64,000 nucleotides of DNA from Heyndrickxia camelliae (GCF_002844575.1 NZ_PIQO01000006.1:1-64000), one strand, 5' to 3'; positions 6,294-15,603 are shown, numbered from the stretch's first letter. Program-made: numbers and translations. Notes: generated by a model not told the origin, from the letters alone.

Positions 6294-7232
6294 TTAACTA
6301 TTCGATGATAAAAATTCATCTAAAGCATGTTTATTTTGAGCTAAATCAATATTTAAAACAGCCCCTACATTGTCATATGTTTCGTTTGTATAGGATCCAT
6401 TAACGGGAATTCGCAATGTTTGTACTTTGCTGGACTTGTTTGTTAGTAAGTCCTTTCCTAATGTAAATAAAGTTGGTGTATCTAAATCCGTATCCAAATA
6501 TGGATTAATTACTCCAAGTATTTTAGGTAGTTTTAACAGACTTGTCATACTCATTGCTTGATCTTTCAGTTTCTCGATAACCTCTTGCTGTCTTTGAACT
6601 CGACCGAAATCGCTTAAGTTATCGTGTCTAAACCGTACATAACCTAATAATTTATCTCCATGCAGCACTTGTTTCCCTGGCTGCAATGTCATTCCAATTC
6701 CATAGGACATTTTCGATGGTACATCCACTTCAATTCCTTTTGGAGCAATAACATCGACTACTTTTTCAAATCCCTTGAAATCAACAACCGCATAGTAATT
6801 GATATCAATTCCAAAATTCTCTTTAATCGTTTTCCTTAACAGTTCTGTTCCGCCAATAGCATATGCTGCATTAATTTTTTGTCTTCCATACCCTGGAATA
6901 TCTACAAAACTATCTCTCATGATGGAAATTAATTTTGGCTCATGAGTATTTTGATCATAATGGGCAATCATGATGGAATCCGTTCTTGCATGTTTTTCTC
7001 CGCGGGAATCACTCCCTAATAAGAGGACGTTTATTTTCCCAAACTTTACTTCTTCCCCTTGAAATGATTTTGCATTTTTATTATCATCACTAAAATTACC
7101 GGCCTTCGCTATTCGGGTGCCTTGGTAGTATTCCATAATCGCATAAATCCCTACACCAATAAATGCGAAAACCAATAAGACAGATATAACTCTTCCCCAT
7201 CTTACCCGTCTTCTTCTTTTTCTTTTCTGCAT
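6294..7232 (-). CDS. LytR-CpsA-Psr family wall-polymer ligase
   Basis: A 312-residue LCP protein. LCP enzymes transfer undecaprenyl-linked anionic polymers (teichoic acids or capsule) onto peptidoglycan on the outer membrane face. The N-terminus is strongly basic (KRKRRRRVRWGR) followed by one membrane span at about residues 12-32. The LCP core has VLLLGSDSRGEKHARTDSIM near 70-90, LISIMRDSFVDIPGYG, KINAAYAIGG, and the conserved arginine block YVRFRHDNLSDFGRVQRQQ near 205-225. The ATG at 7232 is chosen for AAAGGGAGAG upstream. With the glycerophosphotransferase at 13 kb and yqgS it gives this stretch a wall-polymer theme. Confidence 0.9.
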   Translation of the reverse strand: MQKRKRRRRVRWGRVISVLLVFAFIGVGIYAIMEYYQGTRIAKAGNFSDDNKNAKSFQGEEVKFGKINVLLLGSDSRGEKHARTDSIMIAHYDQNTHEPKLISIMRDSFVDIPGYGRQKINAAYAIGGTELLRKTIKENFGIDINYYAVVDFKGFEKVVDVIAPKGIEVDVPSKMSYGIGMTLQPGKQVLHGDKLLGYVRFRHDNLSDFGRVQRQQEVIEKLKDQAMSMTSLLKLPKILGVINPYLDTDLDTPTLFTLGKDLLTNKSSKVQTLRIPVNGSYTNETYDNVGAVLNIDLAQNKHALDEFLSSNS

Positions 7233-7406
7233 TTTTCTCTCCCTTTTTAAATTCATTTGATCTTTTTTTCAATGTTATTGTCCAATAATAAAAAAACTCT
7301 TTTAATAATATGACATAAATTTATTTCATAGAGATTACAAAGCTCTAAAAATAATATGAACTTGTTTTATTATAGGTCGTTATACCCAGCCTAACTTGAA
7401 AAACAA

Positions 7407-7432
7407 AAAGCATTCCCAGTTTAAGGAATGCC
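7407..7432 (-). terminator. Hairpin downstream of the DUF2785 gene
   Basis: A short stem with GGCATTCC-type arms (about 7410-7417 and 7424-7431) is followed leftward by TTTTTG. It is a second, back-up terminator for leftward transcription. Confidence 0.5.
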
Positions 7433-7595
7433 CGATATCAAAAGATATATGATATTGCCGGTAAGCAAAAAGCATAGACAGAAAATCTAGTATATTTTCT
7501 ATTTAATTTAGGGCGTTTTTGCTTATGTATTTCCATAACTTTAAACTCTTACTATTATTAACGAATAGTTCAAGTAAAAGTTTCAAAATATAAAA

Positions 7596-7635
7596 ACGAG
7601 TTCCGGCTTTGTGTGTCCATTTTAAGCCAGAACTT
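7596..7635 (-). terminator. Terminator of the S8-S41-DUF2785 set
   Basis: A stem of about 11 bp with G-U pairs (around 7597-7608 with 7624-7635) lies just past the DUF2785 stop and is followed leftward by CGTTTTTATA. It closes the leftward transcript that starts with the S8 subtilase. Confidence 0.6.
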
Positions 7636-7646
7636 GATTTCTTGGC

Positions 7647-8398
7647 TTAATTTACATAAATTACATCATGCCAATTCTTGATTATTTGGTAAATGAGCTT
7701 TCTGGAGGTGTTTCCTTTTTCCTTAAATTCCAAACGAAAATATAAGGTTTTTAGAAAGTTCATTATATTGGTCCTACTTCTATAAAAACCCAAGGAATAC
7801 CTATCCTTCTTAAATATTTTTTCAAGAGTATGACTGATTGATGTGATCCAGCCTTCTAACATTTCATTACTTATATCTTTATCTAACAATGCTTCAACTG
7901 CAAATATAAGTCTTTCATCTTCATCATCTATATAGCTTCCATTCTTAAATAGACAAGAATGAATGGCCTTTAATGCAGTGGGGATATTCCGTGGCTATAC
8001 TGTGTGCCCACCCTTTTTCTTCGACATATCCGGGCACATCCTTTTCTTGATGTAAATAAAGAAAGCTGCTTTGAATACTTTTTTCTAAAAGCTCTCTTGA
8101 TAGAAATTCTTCTTTAATATCATGATTTAATATTAACTGAGCAGTAAGTGCTGAATATGATCTTGTGAATACCGCATCAGCGTTTTCTTCCCCAATTTAA
8201 AAAATAAATAATCCGACCCTATACAGGTTTCCAGTATTTTTTCCATTAGCTTAAACCCAATTAAACTATTTTTACTAGTCTGCAAAAAGATAAATAAATT
8301 AAGTCATCCCTTAATTCAGGCTCTGTATCTCCTATATGTTGCAACATGTTCTCGATTAGTGCATCCAGGTCTAATTGGATAATTTGTTCGTCCTTCAT
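7647..8398 (-). pseudogene. Decayed DUF2785 family gene
   Basis: Reading leftward from an ATG at 8398, DUF2785-like protein can be followed through three frames: MKDEQIIQLDLDALIENML at the start, YSALTAQLILNHDIKEEFL and a GYVEEKGWAHSIA box in the middle, and ALLDKDISNEMLEGWI to the end near 7647. GWAHS and the lysine- and asparagine-rich end are typical of that family, whose function is unknown. At least three frameshifts are needed, near 8270, 8200 and 7985. The intact protein would be roughly 250 residues. It follows the S41 gene by 59 bases on the same strand, so it was probably in one operon. Confidence 0.7.
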
Positions 8399-8457
8399 GT
8401 CTTTTATGTGAGTAACTGTTTTTTTAGATTCATTTCATGCCCTCAATACAATTTTGT

Positions 8458-9744
8458 TTATATTTTCCTCGACGCTGTCTCTTTTATCATATTAAGTGCC
8501 ATTTTCATATCTATATCTTCAAAAATATGTTCCGGTGTCCATGGAATATGCACATGTGGGGTAATGCCAACTCCAGTCATTCCTTTCCCTTCGTCAATTC
8601 TAGAAAGCCTCGATGTCGGGTACCATAGTTCAAATAGACCATTCCAACTCTTAATTGCTAAATTCGCGTAATCATTTACCCCTAATGTTGGTCTGCCGAT
8701 TACTTTTACCTTAGAGGACTTTTTGCATGTTTCTACAAATGAATCACCAGAACTAGCACAAGTCACATCCGCTAAAACAATCACTCTTTCCGGATTTTTT
8801 CTCCCTCCAATTATCTCAAAGGTCTTTAACTCAGAAAAATCAAATTCTACAAATCCTCTACCCTTATTTTTCTCCCATTCTCGAATAAAGACATTAATCA
8901 CCTTATGTGTACCTTCGTCTTCTACCTCTTTAAGGGAATTTTTCATATCTTCTACTATCAAGTTATAATTATTTTCAGTGCAATTAATTAACATACTTTC
9001 TTCATCTGGATTTATATTAGTTAATTGCTCAGGAAATATATAGGGTAACAATGGATAGTAAGAAGAATCGCTGCCTCCATTATTTATTCTTACGTCAATT
9101 ATTAAATTCTTGAAATTATTTAATTTCTCTTTATTGTCCTTTATCAGTTCATTGACAGCATCAGGATTCCCAAAATCTGTTAAAGTCATTAACAAAATTT
9201 CATCCTCTAAATTTTGTAACGAATACTGTGGAATATATTTTGCTCTTTCATACTTTTTTAAATCTAACATGAACCTTTTTCCGTTTAAATTTTCTATCTC
9301 ACAGTAAGAATATTCACGGATAATCGTATCCCAGTTCTCTCTTTCCTGATTATTTTCTAATAATCTTCTTTTATGAAGCTCCAATAATTCCGGTATTCTT
9401 TTGTTTTCAAGGGAAATAATTGAATTTCCTTTTTCCACTCTGCTTTCCTTTCCAACAGAAGAAATATATAATCGATCCTCAAATCTTTTCACCTTAAATC
9501 CAACATCATACTGTTTTTGATTTTCATTCGTTACTAATTTAAAAAACATATGATGATCCTTGAAATCTAATAGATAATCCTGTACGATTTCTGCAAACTT
9601 AATTGGTGTTAATTCATTTTTCTCTTCCATTACTTGAATTGCCTTTGTATACACATCCGGACTATCCCAGCCTTTTTTATCTTCCCAACCAGAATAGTCA
9701 TGGTGGCATATGGAAACAATTTCTTGAAATATCTCTTTATACAT
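8458..9744 (-). CDS. S41-family (C-terminal-processing-like) peptidase
   Basis: A 428-residue protein with the S41 peptidase fold. The C-terminal half carries NLIIDVRINNGGSDSSYYPL near residues 215-235, the strand before the active site RVIVLADVTCASSGDSF with the presumed nucleophile serine at about 331-332, and GRPTLG after it. These are tail-protease landmarks. There is no signal peptide or membrane segment and no PDZ domain is obvious, so it should act in the cytoplasm, unlike CtpA/CtpB. AAAGGGAG lies six bases before the ATG. It is 70 bases downstream of the S8 subtilase gene on the same strand, pairing two unrelated intracellular serine peptidases. Substrate unknown. Confidence 0.8.
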   Translation of the reverse strand: MYKEIFQEIVSICHHDYSGWEDKKGWDSPDVYTKAIQVMEEKNELTPIKFAEIVQDYLLDFKDHHMFFKLVTNENQKQYDVGFKVKRFEDRLYISSVGKESRVEKGNSIISLENKRIPELLELHKRRLLENNQERENWDTIIREYSYCEIENLNGKRFMLDLKKYERAKYIPQYSLQNLEDEILLMTLTDFGNPDAVNELIKDNKEKLNNFKNLIIDVRINNGGSDSSYYPLLPYIFPEQLTNINPDEESMLINCTENNYNLIVEDMKNSLKEVEDEGTHKVINVFIREWEKNKGRGFVEFDFSELKTFEIIGGRKNPERVIVLADVTCASSGDSFVETCKKSSKVKVIGRPTLGVNDYANLAIKSWNGLFELWYPTSRLSRIDEGKGMTGVGITPHVHIPWTPEHIFEDIDMKMALNMIKETASRKI

Positions 9745-9814
9745 GATTTTCTCCCTTTATAATAGTAATAATTTCCTATAATTACTAAATTCATTATTAC
9801 TATAAAAATTCCTG

Positions 9815-11425
9815 CTAAACATGATAAATATTCTCTAAATATTCCCTCCATTTTCGTGCTATATATAAACGTGATAGCATTCTCTTTTCTGAATAAGGAT
9901 CCTCCCCTTCTCTCCAAGGTGTATCTAGTCCTACTTTAAATCCAGTAATTTCTTCTAACGCCTTACAACGATTTCCGAATGTAGCAATTCTCATTTTTCT
10001 TGCGTCTTCTTCCATTCCTTCTACTAATGATGTAATTAGTTTTTCATCTTTAAATCTCATTGCTAATCTCGTTGCATTAAAACGAATATCTTCGTTATGA
10101 TCGTTAATCAAATTAGCTATAGTATTAGTAAAGCATTTCCACATAGATTCATACTTATTAAGAATATAAAGTCCAGCCATTCGGACAAAAATGTTTGAGT
10201 CCTGTAGAAACTCTTCTAGTTCTGCTTTCTTTATTACATGTAAATTGCAAGAAAGGACTAAAATAGCAGCTACACGGACTTTCTTAGAACCGTGATATAA
10301 ATATTTTCTAATGAAGTCGGTTGCTTGTTCTGAAACACCTTCCGGGAAAAAGGACATTAGTATTTCAACTATATTTTGTTTTACTTCCAGTTCTGCTAAT
10401 CTCTTCTTTTCAGAAAGAGATTTATAGTGTAGCCAATAGGTATAAACACTTTCTTCCTTCCAAATAAATTTGGCTTCTTCAAAAGAATACTTGGAAATAA
10501 CCCCCGCTTTTAACTCTTTGCAGTTCGGATGTCTAAATCCACCACTTATAATCGCCATTTTCATTTGACTTGCACTCCACTCTGGATTTGCTTGCCATAA
10601 GCATGCGGCAAATCCTAAAACGATTGGACTGGCAAAAGAAGTCCCCCACTCCCGAGCATATGGGATGGGAAGATTATCTTCATTTGCTGTAAAATGTTTC
10701 CGTTTATCCTCCTCATTTTTATAAGGAAAAGGCAACATAACATTCCCAGCTGGTGCCAACACGTCAGGGTTCCATTTCCCGTCAAATGTAAGACCCCTGC
10801 TTCCGTGAAAAGGGAGAATGTTGTCTTTATCATTCTTATCAGGAATATAAATGCCGCCTACATTTAAAATAGAAGGAGAAACGGTTGAACCGCTTGTAAT
10901 CTCTTGATGATTTCCAGAGGAGGATATTATCAGCAAACCATCACTAAACAGTTCTTCACATAATACACGAACGGGATCGACTTGCCATGGCAATAAGCCT
11001 GTATCCACTTGACAAACTATTGTTAAGACTGCACCTCGTATGTTGTAATTCTTCCAATTTTGTTTTAGCCAAAGTAGCGCATTACAAGTGCTTTCTTGAA
11101 TTTCTTCACTGATTTGCAAAAGATAAAGATTTGCTTCTGGTGCTGCGCCACTATAAACCCCATTAGATAAACTCCCTGACCCACTTGCTGCTGCAGCTGT
11201 ACATAATCCATGGTTTGCTAGTTTCCATTCACCTTTCATAGGATTAACTATTTGGGGTTTAGTACAAGGCCCATTAGATGTCTTGACTAAAAAGGTATTC
11301 CTTCCTTCGTTTGTTGCAATATCGGGATGTGGTGGAAACTTCCCATCGATGATTGCAATATTCACATCTTTTCCTGTTAGATGCTCTGGAATTTCGAGAA
11401 ACCTTCTGATAGATGGCCACTTCAT
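9815..11425 (-). CDS. Intracellular S8 subtilase with HEAT-repeat-like tail
   Basis: A 536-residue subtilisin-family protease. The catalytic triad is visible: Asp27 in IAIIDGKFPPHPD, His72 in ANHGLCTAAAASG and Ser263 in GTSFASPIVLG, with the oxyanion Asn172 in SSSGN. There is no signal peptide or propeptide. The last 180 residues are helical repeats (about 350-520: ATDFIRKYLYHG, VRVAAILVLSCNL, VRMAGLYILNKYE, IRFNATRLAMRF) resembling HEAT repeats, a protein-binding scaffold. The ATG at 11425 is preceded by GGAGGAG; a TTG at 11548 would add a 41-residue unlikely-looking leader. Upstream of S41 and DUF2785 genes. Proposed role: targeted intracellular proteolysis or peptide maturation; unproven. 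Confidence 0.85.
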   Translation of the reverse strand: MKWPSIRRFLEIPEHLTGKDVNIAIIDGKFPPHPDIATNEGRNTFLVKTSNGPCTKPQIVNPMKGEWKLANHGLCTAAAASGSGSLSNGVYSGAAPEANLYLLQISEEIQESTCNALLWLKQNWKNYNIRGAVLTIVCQVDTGLLPWQVDPVRVLCEELFSDGLLIISSSGNHQEITSGSTVSPSILNVGGIYIPDKNDKDNILPFHGSRGLTFDGKWNPDVLAPAGNVMLPFPYKNEEDKRKHFTANEDNLPIPYAREWGTSFASPIVLGFAACLWQANPEWSASQMKMAIISGGFRHPNCKELKAGVISKYSFEEAKFIWKEESVYTYWLHYKSLSEKKRLAELEVKQNIVEILMSFFPEGVSEQATDFIRKYLYHGSKKVRVAAILVLSCNLHVIKKAELEEFLQDSNIFVRMAGLYILNKYESMWKCFTNTIANLINDHNEDIRFNATRLAMRFKDEKLITSLVEGMEEDARKMRIATFGNRCKALEEITGFKVGLDTPWREGEDPYSEKRMLSRLYIARKWREYLENIYHV

Positions 11426-11664
11426 TGTTACTCCTCCAATATAAATTAAATGTAAAAAACAATTATGTGTACTAGAATTTGTTATTTGTGATAATCCAAT
11501 GTATCGTTCTAGACGGACACTGGTTCCGTCATCAATGATAAAACACAAGAAACTCCCCTTTTTAGAGACAATAACGAAATCTTAGTGTTCAAAAGCTTGA
11601 AAATAACCATTTTGTCACATATAAAGGAACTGGTGTGCGTCTTCATTAGTGTTCACTCCATATA

Positions 11665-11691
11665 AAAGACCAAATCATCAGCGATTTGGTC
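11665..11691 (-). terminator. Terminator of the small NUDIX gene
   Basis: A perfect 9-bp stem (GACCAAATC at 11668-11676 with 11683-11691) and six-base loop sits ten bases beyond the NUDIX stop and is followed leftward by TTTTATA. Confidence 0.75.
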
Positions 11692-11701
11692 AAATTGATT
11701 T

Positions 11702-12115
11702 CTATGCTTTTTTCAAAATATGTTTCTTTAGTAGTTCATCGATTACTTCCCTAGGTCTAATATCTTTGGACAAGCAGTCCTTAAGAGACAGCCAAACAGG
11801 TTCATATGTACCCCTATTTCGTTTTTGATTCGTGAATTCTTCCCCTATCCCTGTTCCAAATTTACCATCATTCATTTCTGCCAAGTAGAAATATTGTGTT
11901 CCATTGAACTCCACTATTCCAATTAGATCCTTGATTTCAATCTTTACACCTAATTCTTCATAAGCTTCTCTTATCGTAGCTTCCTCTGGCGTTTCTCCTT
12001 CCTCCATTCCCCCGCCGGGAAACACATAATAAATAATTCCTTCTCTATTTCGTTTGATTAGCGCGATATTTTGATTTTCCCAATCGATAAGAACCGCTGA
12101 TCCCCTGTTTCTAAT
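11702..12115 (-). CDS. Small NUDIX hydrolase with apparent ATT start
   Basis: A NUDIX hydrolase of about 137 residues. The Nudix box is clear: GGGMEEGETPEEATIREAYEELG (G-x5-E-x7-R-E-x2-E-E-x-G), preceded by VLIDWENQNIALIKRNREGI. The enzyme should hydrolyse a nucleoside diphosphate linked to another group; the substrate cannot be told. Homology requires residues upstream of the first GTG (12025), and in that frame no ATG, GTG or TTG occurs before the in-frame TAG. The only placement with an AGGAGG at proper distance is ATT at 12113-12115. Either a rare ATT start or a start-codon mutation is present, so it may be weakly or not expressed. Confidence 0.7.
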   Translation of the reverse strand: MRNRGSAVLIDWENQNIALIKRNREGIIYYVFPGGGMEEGETPEEATIREAYEELGVKIEIKDLIGIVEFNGTQYFYLAEMNDGKFGTGIGEEFTNQKRNRGTYEPVWLSLKDCLSKDIRPREVIDELLKKHILKKA

Positions 12116-12144
12116 TTGGAATGCCTCCTATGCTTCTTATTAAG

Positions 12145-12864
12145 CTATGTTATTTTATTTTTTTGTAAAAACATTTCAAGAAAATTTGTATAAATTCCGG
12201 GTTGATTATCATGAACGAGATGGGAGGCGAATGGAATGACTGCAATATGAATATCAGAAACACGCTTTTTATATTGTACAGCACCAAACACTTCATGTTG
12301 TTTTTCTTCCCCTACAATGTATAAAACGGGAATGGTTACATTTTGTACATTGCTTGTTTCATGAAACGGATACCAATCTTGTTGTTTCACTAGTGAAAGA
12401 AACTTCGTCCAGTCATTACTTTCATGCAAACCATCAAAATAGGCCTTTGCGTTTTCATCGGAAAGAATCCTATCCTGCCGTTCTATATCGATACGTTGTA
12501 ATTCTTCCCAATCATCTGGTTTTGTCGGTATTACTCTTGATTTCGCCAAAGTAATAACTCGTTTTGGATATCTTTTTGCAAAACATTAATCCCACTAATG
12601 CTCCTAATGAGCAACCGACTATATGGCATTTTAGAATCTTTAAGGAATCAAGTGTTTCAAATAAATCTTCTACCGAATCATGAAAGAAGTTCTCAACATT
12701 ACACTAGTGGATTTTCCATGTCCCCGTAAATCCGGCAAAAGAATTCGGTAATGCTGTTGAAAATAATTTGCCTGATATTGAAAATCCGTTTCCCCTGTTT
12801 GTAAACCTGTATGAAGAAAGAGAATCGCCTCTCCTTCTCCGAATACCGTTGTATGTAAAATTAA
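12145..12864 (-). pseudogene. Frameshifted alpha/beta-fold hydrolase
   Basis: Fragments of one alpha/beta hydrolase lie in three frames. The N-terminal part reads FLHTGLQTGETDF and RILLPDLRGHGKS (about 12700-12840), the middle has DSVEDLFETLDSL and the nucleophile elbow VGCSLGALVGL (about 12590-12690), and the C-terminal 134 residues include TIPVLYIVGEE and a late AVIPFASHLVHDNQP with the catalytic His. Two frameshifts, near 12705 and 12577, break it. The N-terminal codon aligned to the expected start is TTA, so the start is also lost. It is a recent pseudogene since all conserved blocks are still readable. Confidence 0.75.
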
Positions 12865-13025
12865 CCTCTTTCCCCCTAAATAGCATCATTCCCCTATAAA
12901 ATAGAATCTTTTTCCAAAATGTAATTTTACTTTTATTGTAAACGGACATACTAATATTGCCAAGTGTTTTTGCAATATATTTCAGATTTTTCAACCACTT
13001 GATGAAATATGGAGGAGAAGTATTA

Positions 13026-15554
13026 GTGAAAAAGGCAACAATCGTGAAGAAAGCAAAGTTTGTCCTCAGTCCAATGAAGAAATATGTTATGGATAGTGGA
13101 TTCCGAGGCAGAATTTTATATACAAAATGTCTAAAGAGCAAACCAATACAGGAAAGAACCATTTTGTATGAAGCATATCATGGTCAGAGTATGACTGGTA
13201 ATCCTTATGCAGTTTTTAAGTATTTAATCCAACACCCAAAATACAAAAACTACCAGCATATTTGGGTTATCCAGGATGAATCGGTTATCCATGAGGAGTA
13301 TAAACAAATACGCAACATCAAGTTTATTAAAAAGGATAGCAGCAAATATATTACATATCTTGCCACTGCTAAATATTTAATTAATGATACGACATTCCCA
13401 TATTACTTTCAAAAAAGAGAGGGGCAAATTTACGCAAATATTTGGCATGGCACCCCTCTTAAGACAATGGGTTTGGATATAAAAAAACGCGGAAAGACGG
13501 ACCATAAAAATATTCAGCGCAATTTTCTTTTTACAAACTTTTTTGTCAGTCCCAATAAATACACAGCGGAAAAACTGCTCCATTCTCATGATGTATATAG
13601 TATTTTTAATGGAAAGGTGCTCGATTCCGGTTATCCCCGTGTCGATCTAATGTTTCAAGCAAATAAGGATGAAATGAAGAAGAAATTATCTGTACCGCCT
13701 GATAAAAAAGTAATTCTCTATGCACCTACCTGGAGAGGAACATTAGGCAATGAAAAAAATGAAAGTGAAAAACTATTGAACGATATAAATATGATGCAAG
13801 AGCAAGTTGGAACTGAGTACGCTGTCCTATTAAAATCTCATTATTATGCTCACAAGTTTTTCGAAGAACAAGGGTTAGCTCATTTATGTGTTCCTAATAA
13901 GCTTGATTCCAATGAAGTACTTTCAGTCGTTGATATTTTAATCACCGATTACTCCAGTATTTTCTTTGACTTTTTACCTTCGAAAAATCCGATTATTTTT
14001 TACGCATATGACGTAGACGAATACCAAAAAGACAGAGGTACTTATATTCCGATGGATCAATTACCTGGGCCATTATGTATCCATTTAGAGGAAGTGATTG
14101 AGTCCATTCACAACATTGAAAACATAAACCAACAATACCAGGATATATATAAAAAGTTTTTACAAGAGTACTGCTATCATGATGATGGGAATGCAACTTC
14201 TCGTTTTGTGGATATCGTTTTGGAAGGAAAATCATCCGATAAGCTTTTTCAAACACTTTCTTCTAAAACAAAGATCCTAATTTATTGCGGCGGCTTTTTA
14301 AATAACGGAATTACCACATCGGTTATAAACTTACTTAACGCTATTGATTATGATAAATACGATGTAACCATTCTTGATTATGCAAGTAACGACAAACAGG
14401 AAAAATGGAAAAACGTTGAAAAACTAAATAAGAATGTCCGATTCATTCATAGGGTTGGAACCTGGAATGCTACTCTTTCCGAGTGGTACCGCCACGTCTT
14501 AATGCTACGCAGAGGTGCCTATACACTTTCCATGAAAAGACTCGTTCCTATCGAAATGTATAGGAGGGAACTAGAACGGATAATTGGTAATACTACTTAC
14601 GATATCGGCATTGACTTTAGCGGTTATAGTCCCTTTTGGGCTGCTTTAATTGCATTTGGAAATTTCAAAAAGAAAAGCATATACCTACATAATGATATGG
14701 GTCAGGAAATGAATAAAAAAGTGAATAATAAGTATCCCCATCGTCAAAACCTAAAAGTGATTTTTTCTTTATATAACTATTTTGATAATGTCGTATCTGT
14801 TTCCAAATTGACAAATGAGCAGAATAAGAGAAGTTTAAATAAAGTGGTAAAAAATATAGATGAGCGCATGACATATGTGGTTAATAATATTGATTATGAA
14901 AACATTTTAGCTGGAAGAGAAGAATTTTCTGAGGAATTGGTGATCGATTTTAAGAATAGGAAGTTTATGCTATCCATTTCGCAAGATCATTATAATCATC
15001 TAGAATTAACAGGTTATCAAATTCCAGATGAAAAGGATATTAATTTTATTACAATCGGAAGGCTAAGTCCGGAAAAAGATCATGAAAAATTAATAGCTGC
15101 TTTCTCTCATATCGCCGCAAGACATTCCAATGCCAAATTATTTATTGTAGGGGATGGCGATTTAAAAACCTCCTTGCTGGAGTTAGTAAGAAAACTGAAA
15201 CTGGAGGAAAAAGTCATCTTTACTGGACAAATCACTAATCCTTATGCCCTTTTACACAGATGTGATTGTTTTGTCCTGTCTTCTAATCATGAAGGACAGC
15301 CTATGGTGCTTCTGGAAGCCTTAACACTTGGAAAACCTGTAATTGTTACAGATATACCCGGATCCAGGAGTGTTGTTGAGGGTGGGCATGGCTTAATTGT
15401 TGACAACTCTATTAAAGGACTAATAGACGGCATGGAACATTTTCTTATGGGAAAAGAGCTCTTTGAAAAACAATTTGATTATGTAAACTATCGTGAAGAA
15501 GCAATGAAAATGTTTTACGAAAAGGTATGCTTGCCGGAAGATCAAACAGGCTGA
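13026..15554 (+). CDS. CDP-glycerol glycerophosphotransferase fused to GT4 glycosyltransferase
   Basis: An 842-residue two-domain enzyme for an anionic or glycosylated wall polymer. The N-terminal half (about 40-420) is of the TagF/TarF glycerophosphotransferase type: IWHGTPLKTMG near 140, VLDSGYPRVD near 200, ILYAPTWRG near 235 and the DYSSIFFDFLP motif near 310. The C-terminal half (about 430-835) is a GT-B fold GT4 glycosyltransferase: ITIGRLSPEKDHEKLIAAF near 680 and SNHEGQPMVLLEAL near 765. GTG at 13026 is used because GGAGGAG lies five to ten bases upstream; a TTG or ATG further up lacks a site. No signal peptide: it acts on the inner membrane face with lipid-linked substrate. It starts 160 bases from the broken hydrolase, divergently, and no other polymer genes flank it. 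Confidence 0.88.
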   Translation: MKKATIVKKAKFVLSPMKKYVMDSGFRGRILYTKCLKSKPIQERTILYEAYHGQSMTGNPYAVFKYLIQHPKYKNYQHIWVIQDESVIHEEYKQIRNIKFIKKDSSKYITYLATAKYLINDTTFPYYFQKREGQIYANIWHGTPLKTMGLDIKKRGKTDHKNIQRNFLFTNFFVSPNKYTAEKLLHSHDVYSIFNGKVLDSGYPRVDLMFQANKDEMKKKLSVPPDKKVILYAPTWRGTLGNEKNESEKLLNDINMMQEQVGTEYAVLLKSHYYAHKFFEEQGLAHLCVPNKLDSNEVLSVVDILITDYSSIFFDFLPSKNPIIFYAYDVDEYQKDRGTYIPMDQLPGPLCIHLEEVIESIHNIENINQQYQDIYKKFLQEYCYHDDGNATSRFVDIVLEGKSSDKLFQTLSSKTKILIYCGGFLNNGITTSVINLLNAIDYDKYDVTILDYASNDKQEKWKNVEKLNKNVRFIHRVGTWNATLSEWYRHVLMLRRGAYTLSMKRLVPIEMYRRELERIIGNTTYDIGIDFSGYSPFWAALIAFGNFKKKSIYLHNDMGQEMNKKVNNKYPHRQNLKVIFSLYNYFDNVVSVSKLTNEQNKRSLNKVVKNIDERMTYVVNNIDYENILAGREEFSEELVIDFKNRKFMLSISQDHYNHLELTGYQIPDEKDINFITIGRLSPEKDHEKLIAAFSHIAARHSNAKLFIVGDGDLKTSLLELVRKLKLEEKVIFTGQITNPYALLHRCDCFVLSSNHEGQPMVLLEALTLGKPVIVTDIPGSRSVVEGGHGLIVDNSIKGLIDGMEHFLMGKELFEKQFDYVNYREEAMKMFYEKVCLPEDQTG

Positions 15555-15567
15555 TAAGTAGATTATG

Positions 15568-15603
15568 ATGAAACACCCCATATATTATTTGGAGGTGTTT
15601 CAT
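15568..15603. terminator. Shared convergent terminator
   Basis: A stem of about 13 bp with one G-U pair (ATGAAACACCCCA at 15567-15579 with TGGAGGTGTTTCAT at 15590-15603) lies between the rightward glycosyltransferase and the leftward CoA-type NUDIX gene, overlapping the latter's last codon. It can serve both. Confidence 0.65.

Larger units (their letters stand above)
7233..7646. other. Intergenic region between LCP and DUF2785 genes
   Basis: About 410 bases with no convincing gene. It holds an AT-rich presumed LCP promoter near 7257-7330, a hairpin at 7407-7432 and a second hairpin at 7596-7635, each followed leftward by T-rich sequence. The rest shows nothing recognisable. Confidence 0.6.

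Noticed and set aside
9630-9917. Leftward 95-codon frame overlapping the S8 and S41 boundary
   Set aside because: It runs antiparallel to nothing and lies across two confidently called genes in a different frame; no ribosome-binding site and basic repetitive composition.
11426-11548. N-terminal extension of the S8 protease from a TTG at 11548
   Set aside because: AAAAGGGGAG is nearby, but the sequence has no family match, and an ATG with GGAGGAG fits the domain start much better.
13377-14256. Several leftward frames inside the glycosyltransferase
   Set aside because: They are antisense shadows of a strong 842-codon gene; no ribosome-binding sites or families.
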